A stretch of 64,000 bases of DNA from Galeopsis tetrahit. Taxonomy: Eukaryota > Streptophyta > Magnoliopsida > Lamiales > Lamiaceae. Numbering within the stretch: position 1 is the stretch's first letter; every line of letters starts with the position of its first letter. This document shows, one piece after another, positions 45,624 through 56,542 of the stretch. A program made the position numbers and the translations under genes. Location of the stretch: the NCBI GenBank assembly GCA_963675135.1, contig OY776119.1:74889727-74953726 (forward strand), read 5' to 3'. Under the pieces are notes generated by a model. It did no database searches, was not told the DNA's origin, and saw nothing but the letters and a program-made list of their open reading frames with translations.

Positions 45624-45656
45624 AGAAGTCGAAGCGACGACCATGGCAAACAGATC

Positions 45657-46249
45657 TGTGTTGTTCGTCCTCTCCGGACGAGAAGATCGAAATCACCGCT
45701 GAGCCGCCGCTGCCGTTGGAAGACGAAGACGGCGATGTGTTGGCCGATCTGTGGCGGCCGTCCAGGACGAAGAAGACGAAGTGGTCGCCCTTTGTAACAA
45801 CTAGGCTGTTCGTGGCCGGACAAGGAAGACGAAGTGGCCGCGTCTGTTGGCCACACCGCTAACACCGCCGGTCGGCGGGCATTCAAGCGGTGGCTGCCCT
45901 AGAGTTTGCACAAAGCCTAGTTGTTTTAGATTTGAATTTATGGTTGTATTTTTGTATTTTTCTTTTTTTCATGGAATTCGAAATAGGAATATTGACGGAA
46001 TATTACTCGAACTGTTGGTGCAAATTCATTTTTTGTTAATGCAAATTATTTTTTCGTTGATGCGAATAGGTTCTTTTTTTATGCAAATATTTTTTCTTCA
46101 TTGATGCAAATTTTATTTTTGTTTTTTTGTGACTTTGTAAATTTTATATTAATTTCTATAATTTTTGTGAATTTTTTTTCATATATTTTTTTTGTTAATT
46201 AAAATTGTTAGAAATGAAAATTGAAGTTTTATTAGGAGAGATATGGGTG

Positions 46250-46288
<39 letters not shown>

Positions 46289-46374
46289 TTAATTTGAATT
46301 TGTGAATTTTAAAATTATTTGGGAGATTGGAGAAAAGTAGAGAAGACAAGATAAGATTATCTTCTACACTATAA
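45657..46374. other. GC-rich stretch, then AT-rich DNA
   Basis: 45657-45930 is GC-rich and gene-like but with no recognised product. From 45930 it is AT-rich, with TTGATGCAAAT-type repeats (46000-46110). Confidence 0.4.
46253..46284. repeat. (AT)n microsatellite
   Basis: An uninterrupted AT dinucleotide run of about 32 bp. Confidence 0.95.
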
Positions 46375-47701
46375 GATCTCGTTTGGTTTAAGTGAAAAGG
46401 TGGGAAAAATTAAATAAACCCATTTAAACCCACGTTTGGTTTGTTAGTATTGGGCCCGAGTTTGGGGCTAAACCCACGTATTTGAGTTAATGGATCCTAA
46501 TTTCCTCGTGACTTAATTTAATCCGAATTGATGGCAGTTAAAAGGGTAATGTAAAAAGACCATACCATCCTTCAATTTACATGTATTTGGACAGAACTAC
46601 CCTCCCTCATCCAACAAATTACCCACTGCCACAAATATATATACACAAGAACCCTAACTCTGTGGCGTCGTTTTCAGAATGAAGGTAGGGCACGCCGTCG
46701 ACATTCTTGTTCGATGTCCCATTGATATCCAACCTATTTTTTAATTTTAATCCATGTAATTAAATCGTCGTTATTCCCCCTTTGTTCGTATCAATTTTTC
46801 ACAACGAAGCAATGCTGGGAATAGGGCAGAAAAGAACAGTAGCAGCAACTATTTGGGATGCGGTCAATCTGGCAACTATTTGGGGTGTGGTCAGGTCAAT
46901 CTGGAAATTAAGAAATGAGATTAGCTTTAGCGATGGCAAGGTGAATGGTGTGAAAGTTGTAAAGACCCTGAAGTTGAGATTAAAATCAAGGCAGGGACTA
47001 AGTTGCAAAGGGTGAAGTAGTGCCAAGCAAAGGAATGACTAGATAATCATCTACCATTCCTTGGTAACATCTTAGAGACGAGAGGGGTGGGGAAACAACA
47101 ACATGAGTCTTGCTGCTTTTGGGGAAAATGCCCTTGTCTTTATTACAGGGGAGTCTTGATCATGTTCTTTGCTATGTCACTGTACATTTCTTAATCTCAA
47201 AATTTTCAACATTTTCAACATTTTCTAATTGTAACACATTTTGTTGAGTAGATGTTTGGAGTGGTACTTTATGCCTTAATTGTTGTTATTTGAATGAATG
47301 AAGAGATGTTATTTGATTTATGATTTAGTCTGTGGAAGTATCTGAATTGATTTGGTAGCACTTTTGTTCTTTCCTTTGGGTGAAAGAAGAATTGATTTCA
47401 GAAATTCTTAATGCGATTAAGAAACACGAACGAAATGGGTAGATGTGAAAAATTATGCATAAATGCGTTAAAAAAAGAAAAATGAATAAGTTAATAGAAG
47501 AGGGTATTTTTGGAAGTTACTGATTTAGCTAAATTTTCCTACATACCAAACTATAAAATTAGGAATATTATCAATTTTTTAAAATTTTAATCCGTCAATC
47601 GAAACATGGACAAATATTCAAATTTAGATTTCAATGAACAGTACAATCCATCAATTTCCTATCCATAGTTGTCTTTCCCATCTAGCAAACCAAACCATCC
47701 C
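46375..47701. mobile_element. PIF/Harbinger-like non-autonomous element (1.33 kb)
   Basis: Flanked by TAA (46372-46374 and 47702-47704), the TWA duplication of PIF/Harbinger. The ends are imperfect inverted repeats: left GATCTCGTTTGGTTT, right (reverse) GGGATGGTTTGGTTT, both followed by TGGGAAA a little further in. The interior includes a gene-like leader with AACCCTAA (about 46650) and the fragment at 46782-47015. Confidence 0.55.
46782..47015 (+). pseudogene. Possible LINE reverse-transcriptase tail fragment
   Basis: A 77-codon frame with IWGVVRSIWKLRNEISF, similar in pattern to the WxxWxxRN segment at the zinc-binding C-terminal end of plant LINE reverse transcriptases. There is no catalytic domain nearby. 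It may equally be a chance frame. Inside the Harbinger-like element. Confidence 0.3.
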
Positions 47702-47704
47702 TAA

Positions 47705-48769
47705 GGGAAAAAAATGTAATCTTACAATCCATTTGTCACCTAATTGAAACTATTTAAAAATGTAGCACCAAATGGTAATGATCAAGTTCGAATGGCACCA
47801 AAATGCAACTCTCCCCCTTTTTTTTAATTATTAAATAAGAGTATATTATGTTTATTAATTATTTATTAAAAGTTGATTCCTTAGCTAAACTGGAAGGAAT
47901 TGAAATCCCTTACTTTAGGGAATCACTATTTCATAATGATGATTCAATTCTATAAATCATATCAATCATACAATTTAGAATAGATCCATGAATGGAGATT
48001 CCATTCATGGCATATTCCATCATACCAATCATACCCTCAAGTGTTATTGTGTAATACTATCAAATGTAATGATGTATACTATTTATAAAAACTGTAAAAA
48101 AAACATTATTTTGTTGCACAAATGTAATTGTTTACTACTGGCAAGTGTAATAATGTACACTATTTTATAAAAACTGTCAAAAAATATTATTTTATTGCAA
48201 TGTTAAGTGTAATTGTATAATATTAACAATTGTAATTGTATAATAATGTTAAATATAATTTCGTAATACTATTCCACAACTAAAAAAAAAGGAAAAATAT
48301 GTAATTGCATTTATAATGGTGAAATAAATAAAAATGAAGAAAATTAGACCAGTTATAAACTTATAATTGCATTGACTAAGGAGAACAACAACAACCACCA
48401 AACCACAACATCAATTGAAAATAATTTTATTTATTATATATTATATTCTGTTCGTTATTTGATTCACAAAAATAATTTCGTGGGCATTGGAATTTGTGCC
48501 CTTTTTTTCTAGGTTTGTTACCTTATTTTAGGATTTTACACCATTTTGACACCTAAGGGATTTGTACCCAAATCATTCCATTTAATTCGTATTTACAAAC
48601 ACACATTCTCCATTTAAGCTACTATCATACTCGTTAAATAAATAATTTTCTTAATTTTATATAATAAAATAATAAACAATTCACAAAAAATATTAAGTTC
48701 ATTTATTCAAATTTTTTAAGAGAAAATATTTTACACTTTTTAATTATATTCAATTACACCTGTTAATTA
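47705..48769. other. AT-rich intergenic DNA with a hairpin
   Basis: No gene. A perfect 11-bp inverted repeat CCATGAATGGA / TCCATTCATGG (47986-48010, 3-base loop) stands out. 48045-48260 contains loose repeats of GTGTAATNNTGTA type. Confidence 0.6.
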
Positions 48770-49393
48770 TAGTGACTAAAACTTTTTAAGTAAAAATGTG
48801 TTAAACTTTTAAGTGAAAATTTGTATTCAGTAAAAAGTGCAACTCAATATTACTAAAAGTAAAAAATGTAAGTCACTATAATTGAAGAGTACAACACAAT
48901 ATTACTAATAAGTGCAAGTCAGTATAACTAAAAAGTACAACACAATATTTCTGAAAAGTTTAAGTCACTATAACTAAAACGTGCAACACAATATTACTGA
49001 AAAATATATGTCACTATAACTGAAAAGTGCAACACAATATTACTAAAAAATATAGATCAATATAACTGAAAAATATAAGTGTGCCTATAACTGAAAAGTG
49101 CAACACAATATTACTAAAAAATATAAGTCACTATAACTAAAAAAGTGCAACATAATATTACTAAAAAGTATAAGTCACTATAACTAAAAAAGTGCAAAAT
49201 TATATTAGTAAAAAATATAAGTCTCTATAACTGAAAAAGTGTAAGTCACTGTAGCTAAAAAAATGTAATATAATATTATTCAGTATTACTAAAAATGTAA
49301 GCTAGTATAATTAAATATATAATGCAACACAATATTACTAAAAAAATGTAATATATATTACTGAAAATTGTAAATATTATACTTCGTAACTAA
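48770..49393. repeat. Degenerate minisatellite, forward block
   Basis: About a dozen degenerate units of roughly 46 bp, built from GAAAAGTGCAACACAATATT and ACTAAAAAATATAAGTCAC. The block resumes at 50582-50690 after the mini LTR element and recurs inverted at 52430-53060. Confidence 0.8.
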
Positions 49394-49398
49394 AAAGG

Positions 49399-50576
49399 TG
49401 ATGGAGATATTGATGAGAATCAATATTAATATCTGATTAGATATTTATGCTTATATTTAGGAGACTTGTTTTGATTTTGTTATATTTAATACTTATATGT
49501 TTCTTATTCTCCAGCACACTATAAATAGACAAGTTCTATATTTTTATTAGGGAGTTGAATTGATTAATAAAAAATGAAAGTTTATTTATTTATCTCTTTT
49601 AAGATATTCTTGTGAAACGTATTTGAGTTCTTATCACTTTTTCGGATATTCATAGAATCAATGGATAGTTTGCGTTCTTCGTATGTATCTTCTTTATTTA
49701 TACGCTCTCGCTGCTGCATCAGTTGGTAATCAGAGACTAGATACGATTCTCGATAATGATTCCGAGATTTCAACCGATTTATGATACTATTCGTGATGAG
49801 CAATCAAGAAGATGATAATATGCAGATCTGTCAACCAGTCAATACATTGGCATGTAGTCTTATATTCCATGGTGAATATGATGGACAACCAATTTTCAAT
49901 AAATATTTTGATGAAGATTGTGGTTATGATGGACCACCAATTTTTGATGAGTTTGTTGATAATGTTGACGATGGTTATAGTGGCCCCCCAATTTTTAACG
50001 AGAAAAATGACAAGGAAGGTATTTTTGTAGTTGGGGGTGTTCTTCCTAATATGCCTAATTTAATGATGGAGGTTGAGAATAATAATTTTGTCGTTTTTAC
50101 CAATAATGATGGAACTTACACTGCTTTGACGACAAAATATCAAGTTGTTATTATTTTGTGGCCAAAAGAATACAAAGATGTTTCAACTCGTCTTCGTACC
50201 TTTATGATGAGAACCAACAAGATTTGAGGGCAAATCGTCTTCAGAAAGGAGAAAATGATATATTGATGAGAATCAATATTAATATTTGATTAGATAGTTA
50301 TACTTATATTTAAAAGATTTGTTTTGATTTTGTTATCTTTAATATTTATATGTTTTTTATTCTCCAAATCTATTTCACATTATATATAGATAAGCTATAT
50401 ATTGTTATTAGGGAGTTGAATTGATTAATAAAAAAAAATTATCTCTATATCTCTTTACGGTATTTTTGTGAAACGTATTTGAGTTCTTATCACTTTTTCG
50501 GGTATTCATAGAATCAACGAATAGTTTGTGTTCTTCGTATTTATCTTTTTATTTATACGTTCTCGCTTCTGCATCA
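49399..50576 (+). mobile_element. Miniature LTR retrotransposon (1,178 bp)
   Basis: LTRs at 49399-49721 (323 bp) and 50256-50576 (321 bp) begin TGAT and end GCATCA, with a 4-bp indel near the start. The target duplication AAAGG stands at 49394-49398 and 50577-50581. GTTGGTAATCAGAGAC follows the 5' LTR (an iMet-like primer site with one extra base), and the purine tract AGAAAGGAGAAAA precedes the 3' LTR. The size and lack of pol fit a TRIM-like non-autonomous element, though it carries an ORF. It is inserted in the minisatellite. Confidence 0.9.
49781..50227 (+). CDS. ORF inside the mini LTR element (up to 148 aa), unknown
   Basis: This frame fills most of the 534-bp interior; the start may be ATG 49781 or 49799 (MSNQEDDN). 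The protein is acidic and has three copies of a YDGPPIFDE-like unit (EYDGQPIF, YDGPPIFDE, YSGPPIFNE) at about residues 33-73. Similar PxFDE repeats occur in the linker part of plant LTR-element polyproteins, so this may be a relic of a longer gag-pol. No catalytic motif is seen. It ends at TGA before the polypurine tract. Whether it is translated is unknown. Confidence 0.45.
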   Translation: MILFVMSNQEDDNMQICQPVNTLACSLIFHGEYDGQPIFNKYFDEDCGYDGPPIFDEFVDNVDDGYSGPPIFNEKNDKEGIFVVGGVLPNMPNLMMEVENNNFVVFTNNDGTYTALTTKYQVVIILWPKEYKDVSTRLRTFMMRTNKI

Positions 50577-50581
50577 AAAGG

Positions 50582-50690
50582 ACAACACACATATTACTGA
50601 AAAATTTAAGTCACTATAATTGAAAAATGCAACATAATATAAATAAAAAGTGTAACTCAATACAACTAAAAAGACCATTATAATAGCATC
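50582..50690. repeat. Minisatellite, continuation of the forward block
   Basis: Same unit as 48770-49393; the two parts were separated by the mini LTR element. Confidence 0.8.
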
Positions 50691-50798
50691 ACTCAATGAA
50701 TATCAACATACTCGTGAATAAATAATACTTACACTTTTGTCATTATTAATGTTACACTTGCACGTTTATAAAAGAAAAAATAGGTATTTTATTTTCAA

Positions 50799-50856
50799 TA
50801 TATTTGAACTTTCGACCTGATTAAATCAAATTAATTAAGGCTCTACCATTTGGCTA
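50799..50856 (-). other. tRNA-like (SINE-type) promoter remnant
   Basis: On the minus strand TAGCCAAATGG (50846-50856) fits an A box, and AGTTCAAATAT (50799-50809) resembles a B box at usual spacing. No cloverleaf can be folded, so it is not a tRNA gene. Confidence 0.3.
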
Positions 50857-50930
50857 CTAGCTTAATAATGATTAAAATGCACAATATTTACCCTATAAAG
50901 TATAAACTGATTTTGACCCGCTTAGAATAT

Positions 50931-50957
50931 GGACTCAAGTGCATATCACTTGAGTCC
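50931..50957. other. Perfect 11-bp inverted repeat
   Basis: GGACTCAAGTG and CACTTGAGTCC around a 5-base loop. A related hairpin, GGACTCGAGTG..., lies at 52134-52161 (see 52131-53190). Probably a transposon terminus. Confidence 0.75.
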
Positions 50958-51339
50958 ACACAAGACTCACCCAATCGTGACACATGTTATCAATTAAATA
51001 TAAAAATGACATGTAGGCATAATTAACCAAAAGACGACACATCAACAATCTTAACTCCCTATTAGTATATAGTAGATTCGTAAATTAACTAATATGAATT
51101 ATTTAACACATAATTCGTATTATTAAATAACACTTACTAAACAAGACAAGATTTAAAAAAAAAAAAAAGTATGTGTATGTTATACCTGGTCAACAAGACA
51201 ACAACACAAGAAGTCAAGTATGGATGCTTATCCTGTTGCAAAGATGACCACTCAATAAGGTGACGACAATTCAGGGTTAATGATCAAATACTTCAAGAAT
51301 AAATAGAGTGGCCCACCTCGTCTACATCGAAGGTTAACC
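50958..51339. other. AT-rich intergenic DNA
   Basis: No gene or recognised element. An A run lies near 51152-51168. Confidence 0.5.
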
Positions 51340-51640
51340 TCATAATCGTTCGGCCACTTTGGTCGTCATCCACCTTGATCGTCGTTTAGCCACTCTAGAC
51401 ATCTTCTTGGCCGTCATCCATCACCTAGGTTGTCCAACGACCTGGTCATCGTTCAGTCACTGGTCGTCTGACCATCTTCCTGGTCATCCATCTACTTTGG
51501 TCGACTGAAAACTTGGTCGTCCTCTACTCCGGTCGTCCATCAGACCTGGTCGTCATCTATCACCTAGGTCGTCCAACAACTTGGTCGTCGTTCAGTCACT
51601 CTGGTCGTCCATCTACTCTAGTCGTCCATCTCACAAGTCA
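51340..51640. repeat. Degenerate TGGTCGTC repeat tract
   Basis: The 8-mer TGGTCGTC and close variants (TGGTCATC, TAGTCGTC) occur about fifteen times in 300 bp, with longer repeats such as ATCACCTAGGTCGTCCAAC. It is GC-richer than its surroundings, with no ORF. Confidence 0.75.
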
Positions 51641-52130
51641 TAAGTTGTAGTTGAATAGTCATATATTAAGTCTTATTAGTCAAAATGACAACTCATAGGA
51701 TACATGTTATCATATAAAACTATGTTTAATATGGTGTTGACAACACATCAATTTTGTAATATAAATAGGTCTAAGTCATTTGACCACAAAATGGACCTTA
51801 ATTCAAAGATGAAAAATATTTCTCTCGCTAAAAATTGTTCTCCTTTCTCTCTAGAAATATTATATATTTAATTTATATGTTCATAACATTTATGTTTGAT
51901 AGTTGAGTAGTTAATACACATTACTCTTCCACAAAATGAATATCAACAGTATCTTTTCAATGGATTAAGATTAATATATTTAATCATTTAACACTCTTTA
52001 TATATAAAATACAATTTTCATTATATGGTACTTACAATTTTTTTCTTAAACTAATGATCACTTAAATAAACAAACAAAAAAAAGCATAAAACTTATTTAA
52101 CATGATATAAATTTCAAAGGGTTAGGCTGT
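51641..52130. other. AT-rich intergenic DNA
   Basis: No gene or recognised repeat. Confidence 0.5.
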
Positions 52131-52348
52131 TGTGGACTCGAGTGTGCCGTGTACACTCGAATCTAGCTTTTAACTACATATATAAAAATGCGCGAATATT
52201 TATCATAACTCGATTATATTGTGATGATAGTACCTTCCTTATTCTACTATAACAACTGATCAAGTTCGAATCCTGTCCTCAACAATTTTATCACCTTTTC
52301 GCAATTTTGTTTAATTTTAATTGATGCATTGTTATACATACTCACTTA

Positions 52349-52402
52349 TAGCATAGTGGTACCATCAAGCCTTTTTAACCATAGTGTCCTTGGTTCGAAT
52401 CC
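52349..52402 (+). other. tRNA-like A and B boxes (SINE-type head)
   Basis: TAGCATAGTGG (52349-52359) matches the A box and GGTTCGAATCC (52392-52402) matches the B box exactly. Spacing is normal for RNA polymerase III promoters. The flanks do not pair into an acceptor stem, so it is a tRNA-derived repeat rather than a tRNA gene. Confidence 0.45.
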
Positions 52403-52429
52403 AACTCTCAACATTTTTCAAACTTATTT

Positions 52430-53060
52430 TAATTTTGGTGTTGCACTTTTCAGTTATGTGACTTACACTTTTTGATAAACGGTATTACACTTTTCTATTG
52501 TAGTTGACTTTTTAACCCTAGTGTCCTTGGTTCGAATCCAACTCTCAACATTTTTCAAACTTATTTAAATTTTGGTGTGACTTACACTTTTTGATAAACG
52601 GTATTACGTTTTTCTATTGTAGTGTTCTACACTTTACAATAATATTTTTATTTATAGTGACTTACACTTTTTAGTAATATTGTGTTACACTTTTCAGTTG
52701 TGTGACTTACACTTTTTGTTTTTCACTTTTTCTATTATAGTGTCCTACACTTTACAATAATTTTTTTTTTATAGTAACTTACACTTTTTAGTAAATATTA
52801 TGTTAAACTTTTTAGTTATATGGACTTACACTTTTTAGTAATATTGTGTTGCATTTTTCATTTATACTGACTTGCACTTTTTTATAATATTGTGTTGCAC
52901 TTTTCAGTTATACTCACTTACACTTTTTTATAATATTGTGTTGCACTTTTTAGTTATACTCACATACACTTTTTTATAATATTGTGTTGCACTTTTTAGT
53001 TATATTGACTTACAATTTTTATTAATAGTGTGTTGCACTTTTCAATTATATTTATTAATA
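52430..53060. repeat. Degenerate minisatellite, inverted block
   Basis: Units of GTGTTGCACTTTTCAGTTATA and CTTACACTTTTTAGTAATATT, the reverse complement of the block at 48770-50690. Confidence 0.8.
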
Positions 53061-53189
53061 TTTTTTATTAATATTGTGTAAAAAAAGGCGAAAAAAAGGA
53101 ACAACCAAAAAAAGCTTTAAAAAAAAAGGAAAAAAAATCAATCGAAAAAAAAGGAAAAAATAATAATTAATTACACCCGAGTGCACAGC

Positions 53190-55237
53190 GTGTAATCCAT
53201 CAACATGTAGAACATTGGATAACTTAGGAAAATCAGGAACATTTAATGTCTCTCTTCCAATGATTTTCCCTTTAGATCCACCACCATAAGTGACATTACC
53301 ACCACCATAAGCTGTATAATCAGATAGATAATCAAATTGACTTGTCATGTGTTTAGAACAACCACTGTCAAAGTACCATAATTCAGAAATATATGCTTTC
53401 AGAGACATATGAACAACATTACAAGTAGAATATTCTTTTGAAATCCATACAGGTTTATGACTATATTGTCTTGAATGCTGAGTCATTTTAGGCAATACAT
53501 AAGTTTGCAGATGATTTTTCTTTTCAAACATTGAGGGCTTTTGTGACCTTACTTAAAACAGTAATAACAAATCATATCTTTTACACAAATATGAGATTTA
53601 GCAGAAACACTAGGGTTGTAATTCACTTCAAATTTAACAAACACAGTAGGTTTTTTGTTTTTAGAAAATTTGGAATTTTTACCATGATTGTCAATACCTG
53701 TTTTTCTTGAATTGTTAGTCACTAGAGATTCTTCCAGTTTCATCTTTCCTTTAGAAAATCTTATAAAACTTAGTGAGGCTTCTTTCAACTTGTCTTCAAG
53801 TTTAGAGATTTCAACATCCTTCCTTATCAGAATGCCTTCAAGCTTGGTAATAGATTCTCTTAAGTCAGAGTTTCAAAATTCAGAGACTTAATTATGTGAT
53901 TAAGTTTCTCAGTTTCAAAAGATATCTTAAAAACATTTTTCATTTGTTAAAGGGTTTTCATAAAATATTTCTTAAACTCAAGAACAGACACTTCTAGTCT
54001 TTCTTTGAGTTTAGAAATTTATTTATCCCTTTTTGTTAAAAGACTTTCTAGTTTAGAAACAGTTTTGGATAGGTCTTGAATGTCAACATCACTTCTAGAT
54101 AGTCCTGCTTTACTTGAGGTACCTGTTTCTGAGACAGAACCTGTGAAACAATTAAATTATGGAGTATTATTAGTGAGTGATTCTTCAAATAATAGATCAT
54201 TTGCCTCACATCGTAATAATCATCCAGATCATCATCAAAAGTATCATCATATTCAATCTTTGCAGAGAAAGCTTTTTCAATATCTTTTCAGGATCATTTT
54301 CAACATCAGACTCATCACTTAAAGTAGCACTGAAATTAAGCTTCTTTTTTAGTAAGGTGTTGGCACATTCATTAGCATAATGACCATATCCAGAATATGC
54401 ATCACATTTAACATTCTTCATATATTCTTGATCAGATCTAAACTTGCTACCTCTCTCTAATTGTTTGGATTGATTGAACGTATTTTTCCTAACAGGCAAT
54501 TGTCGAGTGTTATTAATCCGAACCTTAGGTTGAATATTATCTTTAAACTTGTTGCTATTATTCCTTAAGAAAGTTTTAAACTGTTAAGTAATGAAAACCA
54601 TGTAACCAGGATTGTTGAAACATTCCTCAATTTCATCTTCATCAGATTCGATTTCAGTAACATAAGGAGACTTTCCAGAACTTGATGATGTAGATGATGA
54701 GACATCACCTTTGAAAACAAGAACTTTCTTATCATCATTAGTTTTTTCAGAAATGCTCATTTCATAAGTTTTCAAAATATTAATCAACTCATTTTGACTC
54801 AAGACATCAGTATCTTTAGTTTCTTCTATAACACATATCTTAGGATCAAAACGTTTAGGGGCAGGTCTAAGAATTTTATGTACTAACCTTGTATTGGATA
54901 TTAGATATCCAAGAGAGTGAGCTTCATTTGAAATTTCAATCAACCGTTCATTGTAAGATGAGATGGTTTCATCTTCTTTTATCCTCAAGTTCTCGAAATT
55001 GGTTCCAAGCATACAAAGTCTGGTTCTTCGTACACTATCCGATCCTTCACAATGCTCTTGCATCCGATCCCATGCATCCTTCGAAGATATGCAATTCGAG
55101 ATGATTTTAAACATTGAGGCATCAGTTGAGGTGAAGATAACATTCAACGCCTTTAAATTGTAACTGGCAGCTGTGATTTCATCGTATGTCCAGTCGACCT
55201 CTCTCTTGATCCGAGCTTCATTGTCTTCATCCGCCAT
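53190..55237 (-). pseudogene. Copia element D: gag and start of protease, decayed
   Basis: Minus strand. The gag N-terminus (ATG at 55235-55237, MADEDNEARIK) is open to 54584 with a UBN2-type domain (AWDRMQEHCEG, LRIKEDETISSYNERL). After a break, 54206-54499 shows a defective zinc knuckle (CDAYSGYGHYANEC, where the second cysteine is lost), and 53549-53788 shows a lysine-rich tail. 53190-53531 has the protease WYFDSGCSKHMT and ends abruptly at the border with the hairpin-ended element. Integrase, RT, RNase H and the 3' LTR are absent. It differs from the A/B/C family. Confidence 0.85.
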
Positions 55238-55439
55238 GGTTCTTGGTTGAGTTCAACCAGCAAGAACACTCCTCCAGGCTCTTTCATCAATGGATTTGAT
55301 GTACATTCTCATATTTGGTTTTCAGAAGGCATAGTTCGTGCCATCTAGAATAGGAGGCTTTAGTGCGAGTGAAAGTGGATACTCCATTTTAAAATCACAC
55401 ACTCTAAGCAGAATCTCTACTCAGTGTATCAAGTAGTTG

Positions 55440-55451
55440 GCTCTGGTACCA
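55440..55451 (-). other. Primer binding site of element D
   Basis: TGGTACCAGAGC on the minus strand beside the LTR; an iMet-type site with one difference from that of A/B/C. Confidence 0.75.
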
Positions 55452-55453
55452 AC

Positions 55454-56227
55454 TGAAAGTGTGTGTGCGTGCGTGCGAAATCAGAGGTGTTGTCAGTTGT
55501 GTTGGCACTATTCTGACAACATTAAGCAGCGAAAATTAAAATGCACTTTGGAAAATGGAAGTATTCAAAATTTGCGTAGATTATAAAATAATCTACGTTG
55601 TTCACTATATAAAATATGTGAACCAGATTACAACCTCTTAGAGGTTTACAATAACAACTCGAATGAGTGTATACGATTTACTAGAACCTATGAAACTATC
55701 TCTCTCATAAATCTATGCATAAAACTCTAATAAATAAGACAATGATGAACATACAATTGTTCGGGTTTACAATAGTATTATTAGTATGCTAATCTACAAG
55801 AAGAAACAAAAATATTCCTAACTAGAAGCGTATGCACATTTAATAGACTAGTAATCAAGATTTAGTTTTTCTTCTTATGTATCTTGTGTTGAGGCAGCTA
55901 CGGTATTTATAGGCATCATGGACGAACTGCCTTCAACTCCTATGATCATCACAGCCGTGAGATCAAGTGGTTATGGAACTTCTCTTCACATCTCCTTGAA
56001 TGTAGGAACTTGTTATATTATGCTTAGTAACGTCTCACTCCTATACAACTGCGTGACCTGGTGTTGCCCACGTCTTCTAACTGCATTAGGAACATTACTA
56101 AACAACAAGTGTAAGATCGGAGTTAGTGAGAGAAGGAATGGCAAATTCTGATGTTGTCATAAGTGTTGGAAACATTAGTTACAACACTCGACAGTAAGTG
56201 TTGGAACATTAAACAAAACACTCAACA
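55454..56227 (-). repeat. 5' LTR of copia element D (about 774 bp)
   Basis: On the minus strand it starts TGTTGAGTGTTTTG and ends CACTTTCA next to the primer site. CTATAAATACC (plus-strand GGTATTTATAG near 55900) is the likely TATA box. A short (TG/CG) simple repeat lies at 55460-55479. Confidence 0.75.
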
Positions 56228-56233
56228 TCAACA

Positions 56234-56455
56234 ATTATTTTTATAATATGTTGTGATTAATTTTTCGAGATATTAATATATATTATATATTCCTATATAC
56301 GGTATAAATTATGTCATAAATGTATATGTCATTATATTATTTTTATAATATGTTGTGATTAATTTTATGAGATATTAGACTAATTGTGTCACATTATTAA
56401 TATACGTGCATTAATTTAAAACGACACTTATGTTGAATTGGAGGGAGTACTATAA
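56234..56455. repeat. 102-bp tandem duplication beside a Stowaway-like end
   Basis: TTTTTATAATATGTTGTGAT at about 56239 recurs at about 56340. GGAGGGAG followed by TA (56443-56452) resembles one end of a Stowaway MITE; the matching other end is not seen. Confidence 0.5.
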
Positions 56456-56542
56456 TTCTATATTTTGGTAATTTTGACAAATTATTTATTATGAAATTAC
56501 CATTTTGATAAATTTGGACAAAAGAAATTGAGATAATTTCAT

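Larger units (their letters stand above)
52131..53190. mobile_element. Unclassified hairpin-ended element with tRNA-like head and minisatellite
   Basis: The left end is an imperfect hairpin (GACTCGAGTG ... CACTCGAATC) and the right end (about 53165-53190) holds CGAGTGCACAGCGTGTAA. The two ends are loosely inverted. Inside are two tRNA-like segments, a tandem duplication of about 125 bp (52374-52500 and 52504-52622, both with GGTTCGAATCC) and the inverted minisatellite. The right end cuts into copia element D. Confidence 0.45.

Noticed and set aside
45602..45886. A minus-strand 94-codon frame
   Set aside because: Fortuitous frame in GC-rich sequence spanning the 33-bp repeat; no domain.
48770..49393. 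CRISPR array
   Set aside because: The units are degenerate and contiguous, without constant repeat and unique spacer structure, and the genome is a plant nuclear genome.
52131..52170. Helitron 3' terminus (hairpin followed by CTAG)
   Set aside because: The hairpin is only a few bases from CTAG instead of about ten, the next base is not T, and no 5' TC end was found. Left as unclassified.
52349..52420. A functional tRNA gene
   Set aside because: A and B boxes are good, but no acceptor or anticodon stem can be formed and the copy is tandemly duplicated within a repeat.
55918..56151. A 77-codon plus-strand frame
   Set aside because: It lies inside the LTR of copia element D, antisense to it.
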